A stretch of DNA of 64,000 nucleotides. It comes from an uncultured Spirochaetaceae bacterium (lineage in GTDB: Bacteria > Spirochaetota > Spirochaetia > Sphaerochaetales > Sphaerochaetaceae). The position numbers and the translations under genes were made by a program. The notes below the pieces were generated by a model. It searched no databases. It was not told the origin of the DNA and saw only the letters and a program-made list of their open reading frames with translations. Numbering within the stretch: the first letter of the stretch is position 1; every line of letters starts with the position of its first letter. Where the stretch lies: the NCBI GenBank assembly GCA_944389075.1, contig CALXLA010000024.1, forward strand, positions 23,448 through 87,447, written 5' to 3'. Below are positions 25,108 to 34,888 of this stretch, one piece after another.

Positions 25108-25559
25108 TTCAGTGTCATTGTAACAGCAAATCCTATGATAAGTCCCCATATGAATCCCGCAAATACCTGCAGAGATGAGTGACCTATCATTGTTTTAAGA
25201 TTCTGTTCAGAGAATGGGCCGTTGTGGAAGATTTCCGCAAGGTATTCAGACCATTCGTTTATTATTTTCGCCTGCTTGCCTGTTTCAAGCCTCACATTTG
25301 TCGCATCATTCATGATCACTAATGATAAAACTGCACAGATCGCAAAAGCAGTGCTCCCAAGACCTTCGATAATAGCAGTTGAGACCGTCAGTGCGATAGT
25401 CGTGGCTGTATGGGATGACGGCATGCCGCCTGTTGTATATGAACGACGCCAGTCCCATTTCCTTTCCACTGCATAGTACAGAATCGGCTTCACAGCCTGA
25501 GCCGTTACAAGAGCAATGACAGCAGACCATAAAGGTATATTCGCAAGAAGATTCCGCAT
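25104..25559 (-). CDS. divergent PAP2-family membrane protein (DUF212)
   Basis: 151 aa with about four membrane helices. The DUF212 signature is clear: TAQAVKPI, RKWDWRRSYTTGGMPSSHTA, NDATNVRLETGKQA, and GHSSLQVFAGFIWGLIIGF. The GMPSSH and GHS residues recall the histidine acid phosphatase site of PAP2 enzymes. It may act on lipid phosphates (inference). First gene of a three-gene minus operon with the methyltransferase and DUF362 genes; divergent from aconitase. Confidence 0.92.
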   Translation of the reverse strand: MRNLLANIPLWSAVIALVTAQAVKPILYYAVERKWDWRRSYTTGGMPSSHTATTIALTVSTAIIEGLGSTAFAICAVLSLVIMNDATNVRLETGKQAKIINEWSEYLAEIFHNGPFSEQNLKTMIGHSSLQVFAGFIWGLIIGFAVTMTLK

Positions 25560-25578
25560 GCTTTGAGGTTACGACATC

Positions 25579-25607
25579 TTCAATTGCATGTAAAGAATGA
25601 ATATAAT
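25579..25607 (+). promoter_or_regulatory. promoter of aconitase-isocitrate dehydrogenase operon
   Basis: TTCAAT at 25579-25584, a 17-bp spacer and TATAAT at 25602-25607, 18 bp before ATG 25625; CAGGAG precedes the start. Confidence 0.6.
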
Positions 25608-25624
25608 CCACTCAGGAGTTATTT

Positions 25625-27544
25625 ATGGCAGAAAACATGTGTACCAAGATCCTGTCGGCTCATCTTCTCGATGGTGTTCTCAAGGCAGGGGAAAGCATCA
25701 AGATAAGGATAGACCAGACTCTTACTCAGGATGCAACGGGGACAATGGCATATCTTGAGTTTGAATCGATGGGCATCGACAGGGTTCGGAATGAACTCGC
25801 TGTCAGCTATGTTGATCATAATACCGTCCAGGTCGGTTCTGAGAATTTCGACGATCATGAATACCTCAGGACTGTTGCGGATAGAATCGGAGTCATCTAT
25901 TCACGTGCAGGCAATGGAATCTGCCATCAGGTGCATCTTGAGAGATTCGCAACTCCCGGAAAGACAATCATAGGCTCTGATTCGCATACCCCCACATCAG
26001 GAGGTATTGGGGCTTTTGCCTTAGGCGCAGGTGGTCTCGATGTCGCACTTGCCATGGCTGGGGTAGGATTCTCCATGATTGCTCCTAAAGTGATAGCGAT
26101 AAGGCTGTCAGGACGCCTTAGGCCAGGTGTTTCTGCAAAAGATGTCATCCTTCATGTTCTCAGCCATTTTGGCGTGAAGGGGAATGTCAATACTGTTTTC
26201 GAGTATATAGGAGATGGTGTAAGGACCCTTTCCGTCCCTGAGCGCGCGACAATCGCGAATATGGGGGCTGAATGCGGAGTGACCACATCGCTTTTCCCCT
26301 CTGATGAGAATACGAAGGCCTTTCTGAGAGCCGAGGGAAGGGAAAAGGATTTCATAGCGCTGGCTGCAGATGAAGGAGCCTCCTATGATGATTGTTTAGA
26401 TATAGATCTCTCAGCTCTCGAACCGCTTGCTGCATGTCCTCATAGTCCGGGGAATATAAAGAGCATCATGGAGCTTGAAGGAATGCCTGTGAATCAGATT
26501 CTCATAGGCTCATGCACGAACTCAAGCCTGATGGATCTCCAGAAGGCTGCCGCCATACTCAAAGGCCATACGATTCCGCCATCTGTATCTCTGGGCGTGG
26601 CCCCGGGGTCAAGACAGGTCCTGCTTGAAATCACGGAGGATGGCACGCTTGAGACTTTGATAAAATCCGGAGCACGCATCCTTGAATCCGCATGCGGATT
26701 CTGCATCGGCAATCATCAGAGCCCCGGAACGAATGGCATTTCGCTGAGGACAAGCAACAGGAATTTCTATGCCCGTTCAGGAACTCCATCTGCAGAGCTT
26801 TATCTTGTATCGCCTGAAACAGCCGCAGCTTCCGCGATCAATGGATTCATAAGCAATCCTATGGATGCTGCAGGACGGATCGGGGAAATAAGGATGAAGG
26901 ACAGCTTCATCATCGATGATTCGATGTTCATATATCCGACATTCTCCCAGACTGTGAAAAGAGGGCCGAATATAGGGGAGCCTCCATCGAATGTCCCTAT
27001 TGCCGACTCACTTGAGGGAAGCGCTGTGATAAAGGTCGGCGATAAGATCACGACAGACCACATAATGCCAGCAGGCGCAAGGCTCAAGTACCGCTCGAAT
27101 ATACCTCGCTACTCAGAATTCGTATTCGAAAGCGTTGATCCGTCTTTCCCTGCACGGGCTAAGGCACTGAAGGAAAATGGTAAAGCCGGATTCATCATAG
27201 CCGGATGGTCATATGGGCAGGGGTCATCCAGGGAACATGCGGCCATATGTCCGATGTATCTTGGCATCAAGGCTGTTCTTGCGCTCTCAATTGAGAGGAT
27301 CCATCAGGCGAATCTCTGCAACTTTGGCATACTTCCGCTTATCTTCAGATCAGAGGATGACTATGCGAAGATAGGACAGGACGATGAGCTTGAAATCCAT
27401 GATGTCCTTTCATCGATTGATAATGGAATCTTCAGAATCCTTGACAAGACAACAGGTGAGGAGATTGAGCTGGATCTTTTTGCTTCTGATGAGCAGAAGA
27501 GAATGCTGAAAGCCGGAGGACGGCTTAATGAGGTTGAGTTATGA
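25625..27544 (+). CDS. aconitate hydratase
   Basis: 639-aa aconitase that isomerises citrate to isocitrate. The length and order match the clostridial/mitochondrial-like aconitase group rather than AcnA or AcnB. Segments include [15 protein letters not shown], the Fe-S cysteine GSCTNSS and the pair CGFCIGN, plus the C-terminal swivel domain with [13 protein letters not shown]. The stop overlaps the start of the isocitrate dehydrogenase gene as ATGA. Citrate synthase is encoded 2 kb away on the opposite strand. Confidence 0.95.
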   Translation: MAENMCTKILSAHLLDGVLKAGESIKIRIDQTLTQDATGTMAYLEFESMGIDRVRNELAVSYVDHNTVQVGSENFDDHEYLRTVADRIGVIYSRAGNGICHQVHLERFATPGKTIIGSDSHTPTSGGIGAFALGAGGLDVALAMAGVGFSMIAPKVIAIRLSGRLRPGVSAKDVILHVLSHFGVKGNVNTVFEYIGDGVRTLSVPERATIANMGAECGVTTSLFPSDENTKAFLRAEGREKDFIALAADEGASYDDCLDIDLSALEPLAACPHSPGNIKSIMELEGMPVNQILIGSCTNSSLMDLQKAAAILKGHTIPPSVSLGVAPGSRQVLLEITEDGTLETLIKSGARILESACGFCIGNHQSPGTNGISLRTSNRNFYARSGTPSAELYLVSPETAAASAINGFISNPMDAAGRIGEIRMKDSFIIDDSMFIYPTFSQTVKRGPNIGEPPSNVPIADSLEGSAVIKVGDKITTDHIMPAGARLKYRSNIPRYSEFVFESVDPSFPARAKALKENGKAGFIIAGWSYGQGSSREHAAICPMYLGIKAVLALSIERIHQANLCNFGILPLIFRSEDDYAKIGQDDELEIHDVLSSIDNGIFRILDKTTGEEIELDLFASDEQKRMLKAGGRLNEVEL

Positions 27545-28746
27545 GAATCGTATCTGAATCCGGAAAGCTTGCGGTTCCTTCAGAACCAGATATCGTATGC
27601 ATTGATGGCGATGGTGTAGGAATCGAGATCTCACCTCTTATGAGGGCTGTGGTGGATAGCGCCGTTGCTTCAGCATATGGAAACAGGAGAATCAACTGGA
27701 TAAGCGCCCTCGCTGGCGGTAAGGCGATGGAAGAATGCGGCAGCAATCTTCCTGATGAGACTCTCAGGCTGATTTCATCATCGCTTGTAGCGATAAAGGG
27801 TCCGATTATGACTCCTGTTGGGAAAGGCATGAGATCTGTGAATGTTGCCCTCAGACAGGCCCTTGACCTCTATGTATGCCTCAGGCCCGTTGAATATTTC
27901 GATGAGACTCCAGCTCCGGTTCGCCATCCCGAGCTTGTTGACATGGTTGTATTCCGCGAGAATACGGAAGATATCTACGCCGGAATCGAATGGGCTGCCG
28001 GAACGGAAGAAGTGAAGAAGGTTATCTCATTTCTTTCTGATGAGATGTCCGTAAGCAGGATAAGGTTCCCGTCATCAAGTGCAATTGGCATAAAACCGGT
28101 ATCAAGGGAAGGTTCGGAGCGTCTTATCAGGGCTGCGATAAGATATGCAATGGAGAATAAGCGCCGGTCTGTCACATTTGTACACAAAGGCAATATCATG
28201 AAATTCACTGAAGGAGGCTTCAGGAGCTGGGGCTATGAGCTTGCTGAGCGTGAGTTCGGAGCGGTCAGGAGAGATGGAAAGCTGTTCATCGGTGATATCG
28301 AGATAAAGGACTGCATCACCGATGCATTCCTTCAGAACATACTGCTCAGACCTGAGGACTATGATGTCATTGCCACCACAAATCTGAATGGCGATTACGT
28401 ATCGGATGCCTTGGCTGCGCAAGTCGGTGGCATTGGGATATCCCCAGGGGCCAATCTGAATTACGAGACGGGCATTGCCGTTTTTGAAGCTACTCATGGT
28501 ACAGCGCCAGATATTGCGGGACAGGATATAGTCAATCCGCTTTCGATGATTCTTTCTGCCGCGATGATGCTTTCATACATCGGCTGGAATGAGGCCGCAG
28601 AGATTATCCGCAGGAGCGTCAGGCAGCAGATCGCATCTCACCGCGTGACACGTGATTTCGCATATCTGATGGCAAAGGAAGGAAAGAGTTGCACGGAACT
28701 TGGCACATCTGAATTCGTATCAGAGCTTATAGAAGGATGCTGCTGA
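27541..28746 (+). CDS. icd: isocitrate dehydrogenase, NAD-type coenzyme residues
   Basis: 401 aa; converts isocitrate to 2-oxoglutarate and CO2. The active-site blocks [16 protein letters not shown] and [15 protein letters not shown] match bacterial homodimeric IDH. The coenzyme loop reads [11 protein letters not shown]: Asp324 and Ile325 replace the Lys344 and Tyr345 that select NADP in E. coli, and the later VTRDFAY lacks the equivalents of Tyr391 and Arg395. This predicts NAD use. Its 3' end overlaps the end of the opposing HAD gene by 20 bp. Confidence 0.93.
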   Translation: MRIVSESGKLAVPSEPDIVCIDGDGVGIEISPLMRAVVDSAVASAYGNRRINWISALAGGKAMEECGSNLPDETLRLISSSLVAIKGPIMTPVGKGMRSVNVALRQALDLYVCLRPVEYFDETPAPVRHPELVDMVVFRENTEDIYAGIEWAAGTEEVKKVISFLSDEMSVSRIRFPSSSAIGIKPVSREGSERLIRAAIRYAMENKRRSVTFVHKGNIMKFTEGGFRSWGYELAEREFGAVRRDGKLFIGDIEIKDCITDAFLQNILLRPEDYDVIATTNLNGDYVSDALAAQVGGIGISPGANLNYETGIAVFEATHGTAPDIAGQDIVNPLSMILSAAMMLSYIGWNEAAEIIRRSVRQQIASHRVTRDFAYLMAKEGKSCTELGTSEFVSELIEGCC

Positions 28747-29383
28747 AGGATCCAATCTCCACGATTCCGTTTATGTCAATGGTCGAGATGCCTTCTCCGA
28801 TTATCCTCACGATGGTTCCAGCTCCGGCATCAAGCGCGCTCAGCACTCCGGATCTGGAATCTTCGAATACGATGGAATCGCTTCCTGCCGTTCCAAGAGA
28901 TGAGAACGCAAGACGATATATCGCACCATCCGGCTTTGATTTTATGTCAGTTCGTCCGGCTATGATCAGGTCTCTGCTGAAGTATCTGTCCAGGCCGAAG
29001 CAGGGTATATACCAGTCCATGTTGCATTTCGGAGCTGATGATGCGATTGCCATCTTCCTGCCTTCATGCTTCAGCTTTTCAAGCAAGGGAATGCTTCCTG
29101 GTGATAGTTCAGGACTTCCGCTCATGCAGATGTCCTTATAGAGCCTTTCCTTTTCCATCGACCAGAAGAAGATTGTCCTGCTGTCTGCATCCGGGATAAG
29201 GTATCTTACCGTTTCTTCATCTGTCCTGCCATTTAGCGATGAGAATTCTTCATCTGAAAGATACGATCCACGTATCCTGAAAGCTGTCTCATCCCAGGCT
29301 TCCCTGTTCTGGCTTTCATCCCAGAACAGAGTGCCATTGAAGTCGAATACATATGCCTCAGCGTTCGGCAATCGGTATGACAT
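28727..29383 (-). CDS. HAD-family hydrolase (beta-phosphoglucomutase-like)
   Basis: 218 aa. HAD motif I is [12 protein letters not shown]: Asn replaces the usual Asp at the residue before GTL (DxNGT), so the site still has the nucleophile Asp and Asn as in several sugar phosphatases/mutases. Motif II is IASSAPK, motif III Lys in [11 protein letters not shown], motif [14 protein letters not shown]. The substrate is unknown. ATG 29383 starts inside the citrate synthase gene (26-bp overlap), so the two are cotranscribed; ATG 29404 is a longer alternative. Confidence 0.88.
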   Translation of the reverse strand: MSYRLPNAEAYVFDFNGTLFWDESQNREAWDETAFRIRGSYLSDEEFSSLNGRTDEETVRYLIPDADSRTIFFWSMEKERLYKDICMSGSPELSPGSIPLLEKLKHEGRKMAIASSAPKCNMDWYIPCFGLDRYFSRDLIIAGRTDIKSKPDGAIYRLAFSSLGTAGSDSIVFEDSRSGVLSALDAGAGTIVRIIGEGISTIDINGIVEIGSFSSILL

Positions 29384-30656
29384 CGCGTTCCTCCGGCCCA
29401 GCATAAATCTGCCTTGGACGTCCGATCTTCAGGTATGGATCGTGCTTCCATTCAAGATAATGCGCGATCCATCCCGGTAGTCTTCCCATTGCGAACAGGA
29501 CAGTGAACATCGACACGGGGATTCCCATCGCATGGAAGATTATGCCTGTATAGAAATCTACATTTGGGTAGAGATGCCGCTCTATGAAGTATGGATCTGA
29601 AGATGCTTTCTCTTCAAGCTCGACCGCGATTTCAAGAAGGGGATCTGAGCCATTCGTGGTGTCAAGAACTTCCTTGCAGAGTTTCTTTGCGATTTTCGCA
29701 CGTGGATCGAATGTCTTGTACACTCTGTGGCCAAATCCATATAGACGGAAAGGATCGTCCTTTGACTTCGCTTTCTCTATTACACTGTCGATGCTCAGGC
29801 CTTCTGTATGGATTTTCGTAAGCATATCCATGACAGCCTGATTTGCACCTCCATGTCTTGATCCCCATAATGCACAGCAGCCAGCAGCTACGGATGCATA
29901 GAGATTCGCCTCAGAAGAACCTACGAGGCGCACTGCGCTCGTTGAGCAGTTCTGCTCATGATCCGCATGGAGGATCAGGAGCTGGTTGAGGGCTTTGATG
30001 TGCACAGGACTGGGGGAGTAGTTGTTGACAGGTGTGTAGAACATCATGTTGAGGAAGTTCGCACAGTATGAATAGTTGTATTTCGGATCTACGAAATCGA
30101 GGCCATTCATCATCCTGTACGTGAATGCGGCAATAGTCCTCATCTTAGAGAGAAGGCGCGTGACAGTCAGATCGAGATTGTCCTCCGGGTCCTTGTCCTG
30201 CATCTCGGGATAGAATGCCGAAAGGGATGCTACCATTGCCGATAGAATCCCCATAGGGTGGCCATCATTCGGGTATGCCCTGAAGAAATCCCTCATGTTC
30301 ACATGGAGAAGTGAGTTCATGTTCAGGAGATTCTGATAGTTGATTCTTTCCTTCACAGTAGGGAGCATGCCTTTTATCAGAAGGTAGGCAACCTCGATGA
30401 AGTCACATTTCTCCACAAGGTCTTCGATATCATAGCCACGATAGCGGAGTATGCCTTTCTCACCATTTATGTAGCATATTGACGACATGCACGACCCTGT
30501 GTTCACGAATCCGGGGTCATATGTTATATATCCGGTCTCGGCTCTCAGTTTTGTTATATCGATGGATTTGTCGCCTGCATTGTCCGTGATTATATCGCAG
30601 AGGAATTCCCTGCCGTCGGATAAGACTATCTTTGCTCCGTTCCTGTTTCTGTACAT
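29358..30656 (-). CDS. gltA: citrate synthase
   Basis: 432-aa GltA-type citrate synthase. It contains the catalytic histidine blocks LILHADHEQNCSTSAVRLVG and YGFGHRVYKTFDPRA, and the aspartate block VDFYTGIIFHAMGIP; CS residues align without gaps. It condenses oxaloacetate and acetyl-CoA. Start ATG overlaps the preceding stop as TAATG, with GGAGG 11 bases upstream. Together with aconitase and NAD-type IDH it provides the route to 2-oxoglutarate and glutamate. Confidence 0.96.
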   Translation of the reverse strand: MYRNRNGAKIVLSDGREFLCDIITDNAGDKSIDITKLRAETGYITYDPGFVNTGSCMSSICYINGEKGILRYRGYDIEDLVEKCDFIEVAYLLIKGMLPTVKERINYQNLLNMNSLLHVNMRDFFRAYPNDGHPMGILSAMVASLSAFYPEMQDKDPEDNLDLTVTRLLSKMRTIAAFTYRMMNGLDFVDPKYNYSYCANFLNMMFYTPVNNYSPSPVHIKALNQLLILHADHEQNCSTSAVRLVGSSEANLYASVAAGCCALWGSRHGGANQAVMDMLTKIHTEGLSIDSVIEKAKSKDDPFRLYGFGHRVYKTFDPRAKIAKKLCKEVLDTTNGSDPLLEIAVELEEKASSDPYFIERHLYPNVDFYTGIIFHAMGIPVSMFTVLFAMGRLPGWIAHYLEWKHDPYLKIGRPRQIYAGPEERDVIPIAER

Positions 30657-31543
30657 TAGAAGTCTTCACCTCCTGAAAGCGATTCAAGCGCCTTTACAAG
30701 CACCTGCGTGCCATCCTTTCCGTGGCCCTGTGCCTTTACAGCTTTGTAAAGCTCCCTTGTGAGCGCAAGCGATGGCAATGAAAGTCCCATTGCATCAGCT
30801 TCCTCTACGGCGATTGTCATATCCTTGATGAAATGGTCAACCATGAACCCCGGAGCATAGTCGCCTCTGAGGACGCGTGGTGCAAGATTGTCTAGGGTCC
30901 AGCATCCTGCAGCTCCCTTAGAGATGGTCGATACCATCTTGACGAGATCCAGCCCAGCCCTTGCTCCGTATACAAGAGCTTCTGAGACACCTGCCATCGT
31001 TCCTGCTATCACAATCTGGTTCGCCATCTTGGTGTGCTGTCCGGAACCGACTGGACCAAGGTGCGTGATATTCTTTCCCATTACGCTGAAATAGGGAAGA
31101 AGAACAGGAAAGATATCATCATCGCATCCGACCATGATTGAAAGGGTGCCTTCCCTTGCTCCTTTATCCCCGCCGGAGACAGGAGCATCGGCGAAGCGTG
31201 CTTTTCTGGAGGAAAGCGCTTTCTCTATCTTCTTCTCAAGTGATGGCTTTGTCGTCGTCATATCAACGAAGATGCTTTTTTCAGATGCGCCTTCCACAAG
31301 GCCGTTATCCCCAAGATAGACTTCCTCAACATCAGAAGGGAACCCAACTATGGTGAAAACCACATGCGTATTCTCAGCCACTTCTCTGGGAGTGCCGCAC
31401 CAGTGTGCGCCTCTCTCTATCAGCGTGTTGGCTTTTGATTTCGTCCTGTTGTAGACAAAGAGATCATATCCTGCATCGATGAGCCTTGAAGCCATCGAGA
31501 TACCCATGACACCGAGACCTATGAAACCAGCTTTTTTTTCCAT
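30656..31543 (-). CDS. beta-hydroxyacid dehydrogenase (3-hydroxyisobutyrate/tartronate semialdehyde type)
   Basis: 295 aa of the 6-phosphogluconate dehydrogenase-like fold. Dinucleotide motif GFIGLGVMGISMA, substrate motif DAPVSGGDKGAREG and catalytic Lys in GSGQHTKMANQI are present; YNRTKSK after strand two (Arg) suggests NADP preference. Substrate may be 3-hydroxyisobutyrate, tartronate semialdehyde or a succinic semialdehyde; sequence alone does not decide. First of three overlapping genes with gltA and the HAD hydrolase. Confidence 0.92.
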   Translation of the reverse strand: MEKKAGFIGLGVMGISMASRLIDAGYDLFVYNRTKSKANTLIERGAHWCGTPREVAENTHVVFTIVGFPSDVEEVYLGDNGLVEGASEKSIFVDMTTTKPSLEKKIEKALSSRKARFADAPVSGGDKGAREGTLSIMVGCDDDIFPVLLPYFSVMGKNITHLGPVGSGQHTKMANQIVIAGTMAGVSEALVYGARAGLDLVKMVSTISKGAAGCWTLDNLAPRVLRGDYAPGFMVDHFIKDMTIAVEEADAMGLSLPSLALTRELYKAVKAQGHGKDGTQVLVKALESLSGGEDF

Positions 31544-31581
31544 GTGCTGATTTTAGCACTATTGGGGAGCAGATAAAAGAA

Positions 31582-31605
31582 GAAGCCGCATCTTCATGCA
31601 GCTTC
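31582..31605 (-). terminator. hairpin terminator after the MMPL gene
   Basis: GAAGCCGCAT-CTTC-ATGCAGCTTC has a 10-bp stem with one mismatch. On the minus strand it lies 9 bp beyond the exporter stop and is followed by TTCTTTTATC. Confidence 0.6.
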
Positions 31606-31613
31606 CGTAACTT

Positions 31614-34025
31614 TTATTCCTGTGGCTTCATCAGCCTTCTGCTGGAGATACCATGTCCGATCTTGTCCAGGACAATGGCCACCGGCGGCATGAAGATCAG
31701 CGTGGATACCATGCAGCTCACGAGGCTGATGCTCATCAGCATTCCGAAGTATCTTATCGGTGTGTAGCTTGCGAAAGTAAGCATCATCATGCCAGCTACG
31801 ATAGATGCTGTGGAAAGGAATATTGGCCTTCCTGTCTCTATGAGTGTCTTCTCGATCAGAGGACGCATCATGAGCTCATTATGCTTGAGCATGTTTCTTC
31901 TCAGTCGGAGCATGTAATGTATTGCATAGTCACATCCTGTGCCTATTACCGCTGAAGAGAAGCACACCGTGACGATATCGAATGGGATATCGAGGATGTA
32001 CATGAATATGTAATTGATCATGATTCCGCTCATTACCGGAATGAGTATGAGTATCGTGCTTCTGAGCGAGCGGAATGTGATCAGTCCGATGATGAACACG
32101 ATGGCAAAGGAGAGTACCGTGCTTATATTCATGTCGTTCATCAGACGCTCAGAGAACTTGATGCTGATTATAGGATAGCCATGGACAGCAACCTCTGTTC
32201 CTTCAGGAAGAAGCCCGAGCTTTTCGACGATCTTCTCATATACGCGTTCACCACTTGCGATGGTCATGAGATCCTTATCCACTGAATCCCAGTTCTGGAT
32301 TGTGAGAGTGATCGAATTGCCATCATCGCTGATGAGTCTTGATGCCAGATCTCCAACTACGTCCCTCATCATCATCACATAGCGCGAAAGAAGGTTCAGA
32401 AGACCATTTGAGGCAGGTATTCCTTCTTCTCCAGTCATTGTCCTGTTAGCGAATGAGACATAGGAAGGGAATGAGATTATCTGTGTTATATCAGGGCTTT
32501 CCTTGATTGCCTCCTCGAACTGCCAGACCTTCGTCAGGTTCTCTGATTTGAGGAAATATCCATCAGGAGAGCCTTCTGGTGCCGTTATCGTGACCTCGAA
32601 TGGGTTACTGCTCTGCATCTTTGATGACAGGTACATTGAATCGTTCCAGAATGGGTCATCCTCAGGGAAGTAAGACATGTAGTTCGAGTTGATTGGGATA
32701 TCGTCTCTGATGAATGCGAATGCGATGACCACCGCGATTAGCACGATTATGAATACTGGCCAGAACTTCGATACGGTTCTTGCGAGCGCTCCTATGAACT
32801 TGCCGAAGAAGTTGTCCTTATATGCCTGGACTTTCGATTTCTTCGGTTCTGGAAGAAGGATCATAAGGGCAGGAAGATAGGTGCATGCAAGGATTGCGCA
32901 GTATGTCACGCCTATAGAGACTGAGATGCCGAATTCTACAAGTCCCTGAGTATCTGAGATGCAGAGACAGAGAAAGCCACCGATATCCGTGATACATGCA
33001 AGCACGATTGTCTTGGAAATTCTCTTCGTGGATTCGATCGGATCGACATGCCCGTATTCAGCCAGACCTGCGAAATATTCATTCAGGACGTGGATGGAGT
33101 AGGCTGAGCCGAGCGTGATGACCATGCATGGTGTTATGATGTTGAGAAGGTTTATGTCCATACCCAGCAGCACCATCGTACCGAATGTCCAGATGAGGCT
33201 TATTATGGAAAGCGACATCGGAATGAGAACCGAACGCTTTGTCCTGAAGCAGAGGAAGAAGACTATGAGTATTACTATAAGACAGAGAATTACAAGCCTT
33301 ACAAGGTCTAGCTGGAGATAGTCAAATACCCTCTGGTTCAGTACTGCACCACCATGGATAACAACTTTGAGACCTGCATCGCGGAGAGGCTGTACCATCT
33401 GGCCGAATTCTTCTAGCCTTTCTTTGGAGACATGTGTCATCGGGAAAGAGAAAACCAGTCCATGCTTATCAATGCTTACGAGGAATGATGGCATGATAGG
33501 GTCATTCATGATCCTGTCGTGAAGTATCTGGGCTTCTTCCTCGGTCCATACACCATCGGTATCTGGAGATACAGGGACTGTTCCCAGCCTTGATCCTATC
33601 TTCTCAAATGTGATGAAATCAAGAGCAGAACTTGATTCGCGCATTTCATCAGTTTCTTCCAGCGTTTTTATTACACTGGAAATCAGATTGAGCTTCTCTA
33701 CAGTGTAGATGTCCTCACCCTCTACATATACAGTATATGAATCTGTAGCTGCGGGTTCAGCATCCGCATCTTGAGGAGTTTCCTCGGCAGGGGCAGGTTC
33801 TGCTTTTTCTGCAGAATCATTTCCGCTGCTTCTTGAGAGCGTCACGGACTGGCCTGAAACACCTCCCTGATAGTAATCGGTATCATCACCCCATGGGAGG
33901 AATTCGTTGTAATCTGCATTCAGTACGATTCTGGAAGCAAGCCCAAGCATGATCAATGTCAGAACAGCGACAACAACAATCACGCCCTTTGCATGCCGCC
34001 CGATGAAATTGAGAAATCTATTCAC
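31614..34025 (-). CDS. RND/MMPL-family exporter
   Basis: 803-aa polytopic protein with two repeats of one helix, a large outside domain and five helices (12 segments in all), the MMPL/SSD-like RND pattern. Segments such as TFGTMVLLGMDINLLNIITP and IGTGCDYAIHYMLRLRRN belong to the helix 4 and 10 regions. The first periplasmic loop has a low-complexity Glu/Ala insertion (about residues 55-95). Cargo may be lipid or hydrophobic compounds. GTG 34025 is chosen: GGGAG lies five bases before it, whereas the in-frame TTG at 34046 has no ribosome binding site. Confidence 0.9.
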   Translation of the reverse strand: MNRFLNFIGRHAKGVIVVVAVLTLIMLGLASRIVLNADYNEFLPWGDDTDYYQGGVSGQSVTLSRSSGNDSAEKAEPAPAEETPQDADAEPAATDSYTVYVEGEDIYTVEKLNLISSVIKTLEETDEMRESSSALDFITFEKIGSRLGTVPVSPDTDGVWTEEEAQILHDRIMNDPIMPSFLVSIDKHGLVFSFPMTHVSKERLEEFGQMVQPLRDAGLKVVIHGGAVLNQRVFDYLQLDLVRLVILCLIVILIVFFLCFRTKRSVLIPMSLSIISLIWTFGTMVLLGMDINLLNIITPCMVITLGSAYSIHVLNEYFAGLAEYGHVDPIESTKRISKTIVLACITDIGGFLCLCISDTQGLVEFGISVSIGVTYCAILACTYLPALMILLPEPKKSKVQAYKDNFFGKFIGALARTVSKFWPVFIIVLIAVVIAFAFIRDDIPINSNYMSYFPEDDPFWNDSMYLSSKMQSSNPFEVTITAPEGSPDGYFLKSENLTKVWQFEEAIKESPDITQIISFPSYVSFANRTMTGEEGIPASNGLLNLLSRYVMMMRDVVGDLASRLISDDGNSITLTIQNWDSVDKDLMTIASGERVYEKIVEKLGLLPEGTEVAVHGYPIISIKFSERLMNDMNISTVLSFAIVFIIGLITFRSLRSTILILIPVMSGIMINYIFMYILDIPFDIVTVCFSSAVIGTGCDYAIHYMLRLRRNMLKHNELMMRPLIEKTLIETGRPIFLSTASIVAGMMMLTFASYTPIRYFGMLMSISLVSCMVSTLIFMPPVAIVLDKIGHGISSRRLMKPQE

Positions 34026-34065
34026 TAAGTCTCCCTTGAAAATCAATAATCCAATCTAACTTATA

Positions 34066-34082
34066 TACCATATGATGGTATT
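34066..34082. promoter_or_regulatory. 17-bp palindrome upstream of the MMPL exporter
   Basis: ATACCAT-ATG-ATGGTAT, perfect 7-bp arms, 41 bp before the exporter GTG in a 248-bp AT-rich gap. The size and position suit a dimeric TetR- or MarR-type repressor; no such regulator is adjacent. Confidence 0.5.
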
Positions 34083-34273
34083 TCACAATAGATGGAAAAA
34101 TGTACTTTTCATGTACTCTGGTTTCTATATCATCAATGGTCCAAACCTATATTTGCTAAACAGATGACGATGCCAGAAGTTACGTTTGCCGCATGTCTAC
34201 AACAAAACTACATTTTTCTTATTTGATTTTATCAATTATGATATATTATCAATATAATTATTATATCTATTAA

Positions 34274-34888
34274 CTATGATTCCGATGCGAAACTGATGAT
34301 GGATTTTAAGGGAAGGCCCACGACAGTTGTCCAGTCGCCATAGATTCTATCGACAAGAGTGTATCCCGTCTTCTGCAGCCGATAGCCTCCAGCGGCACCT
34401 TCCCATTCTCCAGTGGCGATATATGCCATGATTTCAGCATCGCTGAGTGTGCGGAAGACGACATCGGCAGTGTCGACGATTACAGCAGCGTCCTTACCGG
34501 GAAGCTTTATGCCGGCCGCACTGATGACACGCTGCCTTCTGCCTGAGAGATTTCCAAGCATGGCATATGCATCTGCTTCATCTGAAGGCTTTCCGAGAAG
34601 CTCTTCATCGATAAGCACAAGAGTGTCTGCCGCTATAGCTGGAATGTCATCCCTGTATTCATTGGATGATAGATAGGCCTCCATCTTTCTTCTGGCAATG
34701 CTCCTTACAATCTCCTCAGGAGTATCTCCTATACGGGATTCATCTGCTTCCGGTATGAAAACGGAGACATCGACACCGGCATCCTCAAGAAGCTTTTTCC
34801 TGTTGGGGGAGGATGATGCGAGGATGACTTTGCTGAAAAGCGATGAGAATTCCAGCTGTATGCGGTCAGGTTCAGCTATTCTCTGCAT
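34274..34888 (-). CDS. maf: Maf-family nucleoside triphosphate pyrophosphatase
   Basis: 204 aa. VILASSSPNRKKLLEDAGV, the ADESRIGDTPEEIVRSIARRKMEA block, AADTLVLIDEELLGKP and GAAGGYRLQKTG match Maf/YhdE proteins that hydrolyse dTTP, UTP or modified nucleotides. GGAGG lies six bases before ATG 34888, which overlaps the end of the ABC-F gene by 17 bp; the longer frame to 34972 runs inside the ABC-F gene and is rejected. Confidence 0.93.
   Translation of the reverse strand: MQRIAEPDRIQLEFSSLFSKVILASSSPNRKKLLEDAGVDVSVFIPEADESRIGDTPEEIVRSIARRKMEAYLSSNEYRDDIPAIAADTLVLIDEELLGKPSDEADAYAMLGNLSGRRQRVISAAGIKLPGKDAAVIVDTADVVFRTLSDAEIMAYIATGEWEGAAGGYRLQKTGYTLVDRIYGDWTTVVGLPLKSIISFASES

Noticed and set aside
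31582..31605. Terminator acting on the plus strand
   Set aside because: No plus-strand gene ends near; the minus-strand exporter is the sensible source.
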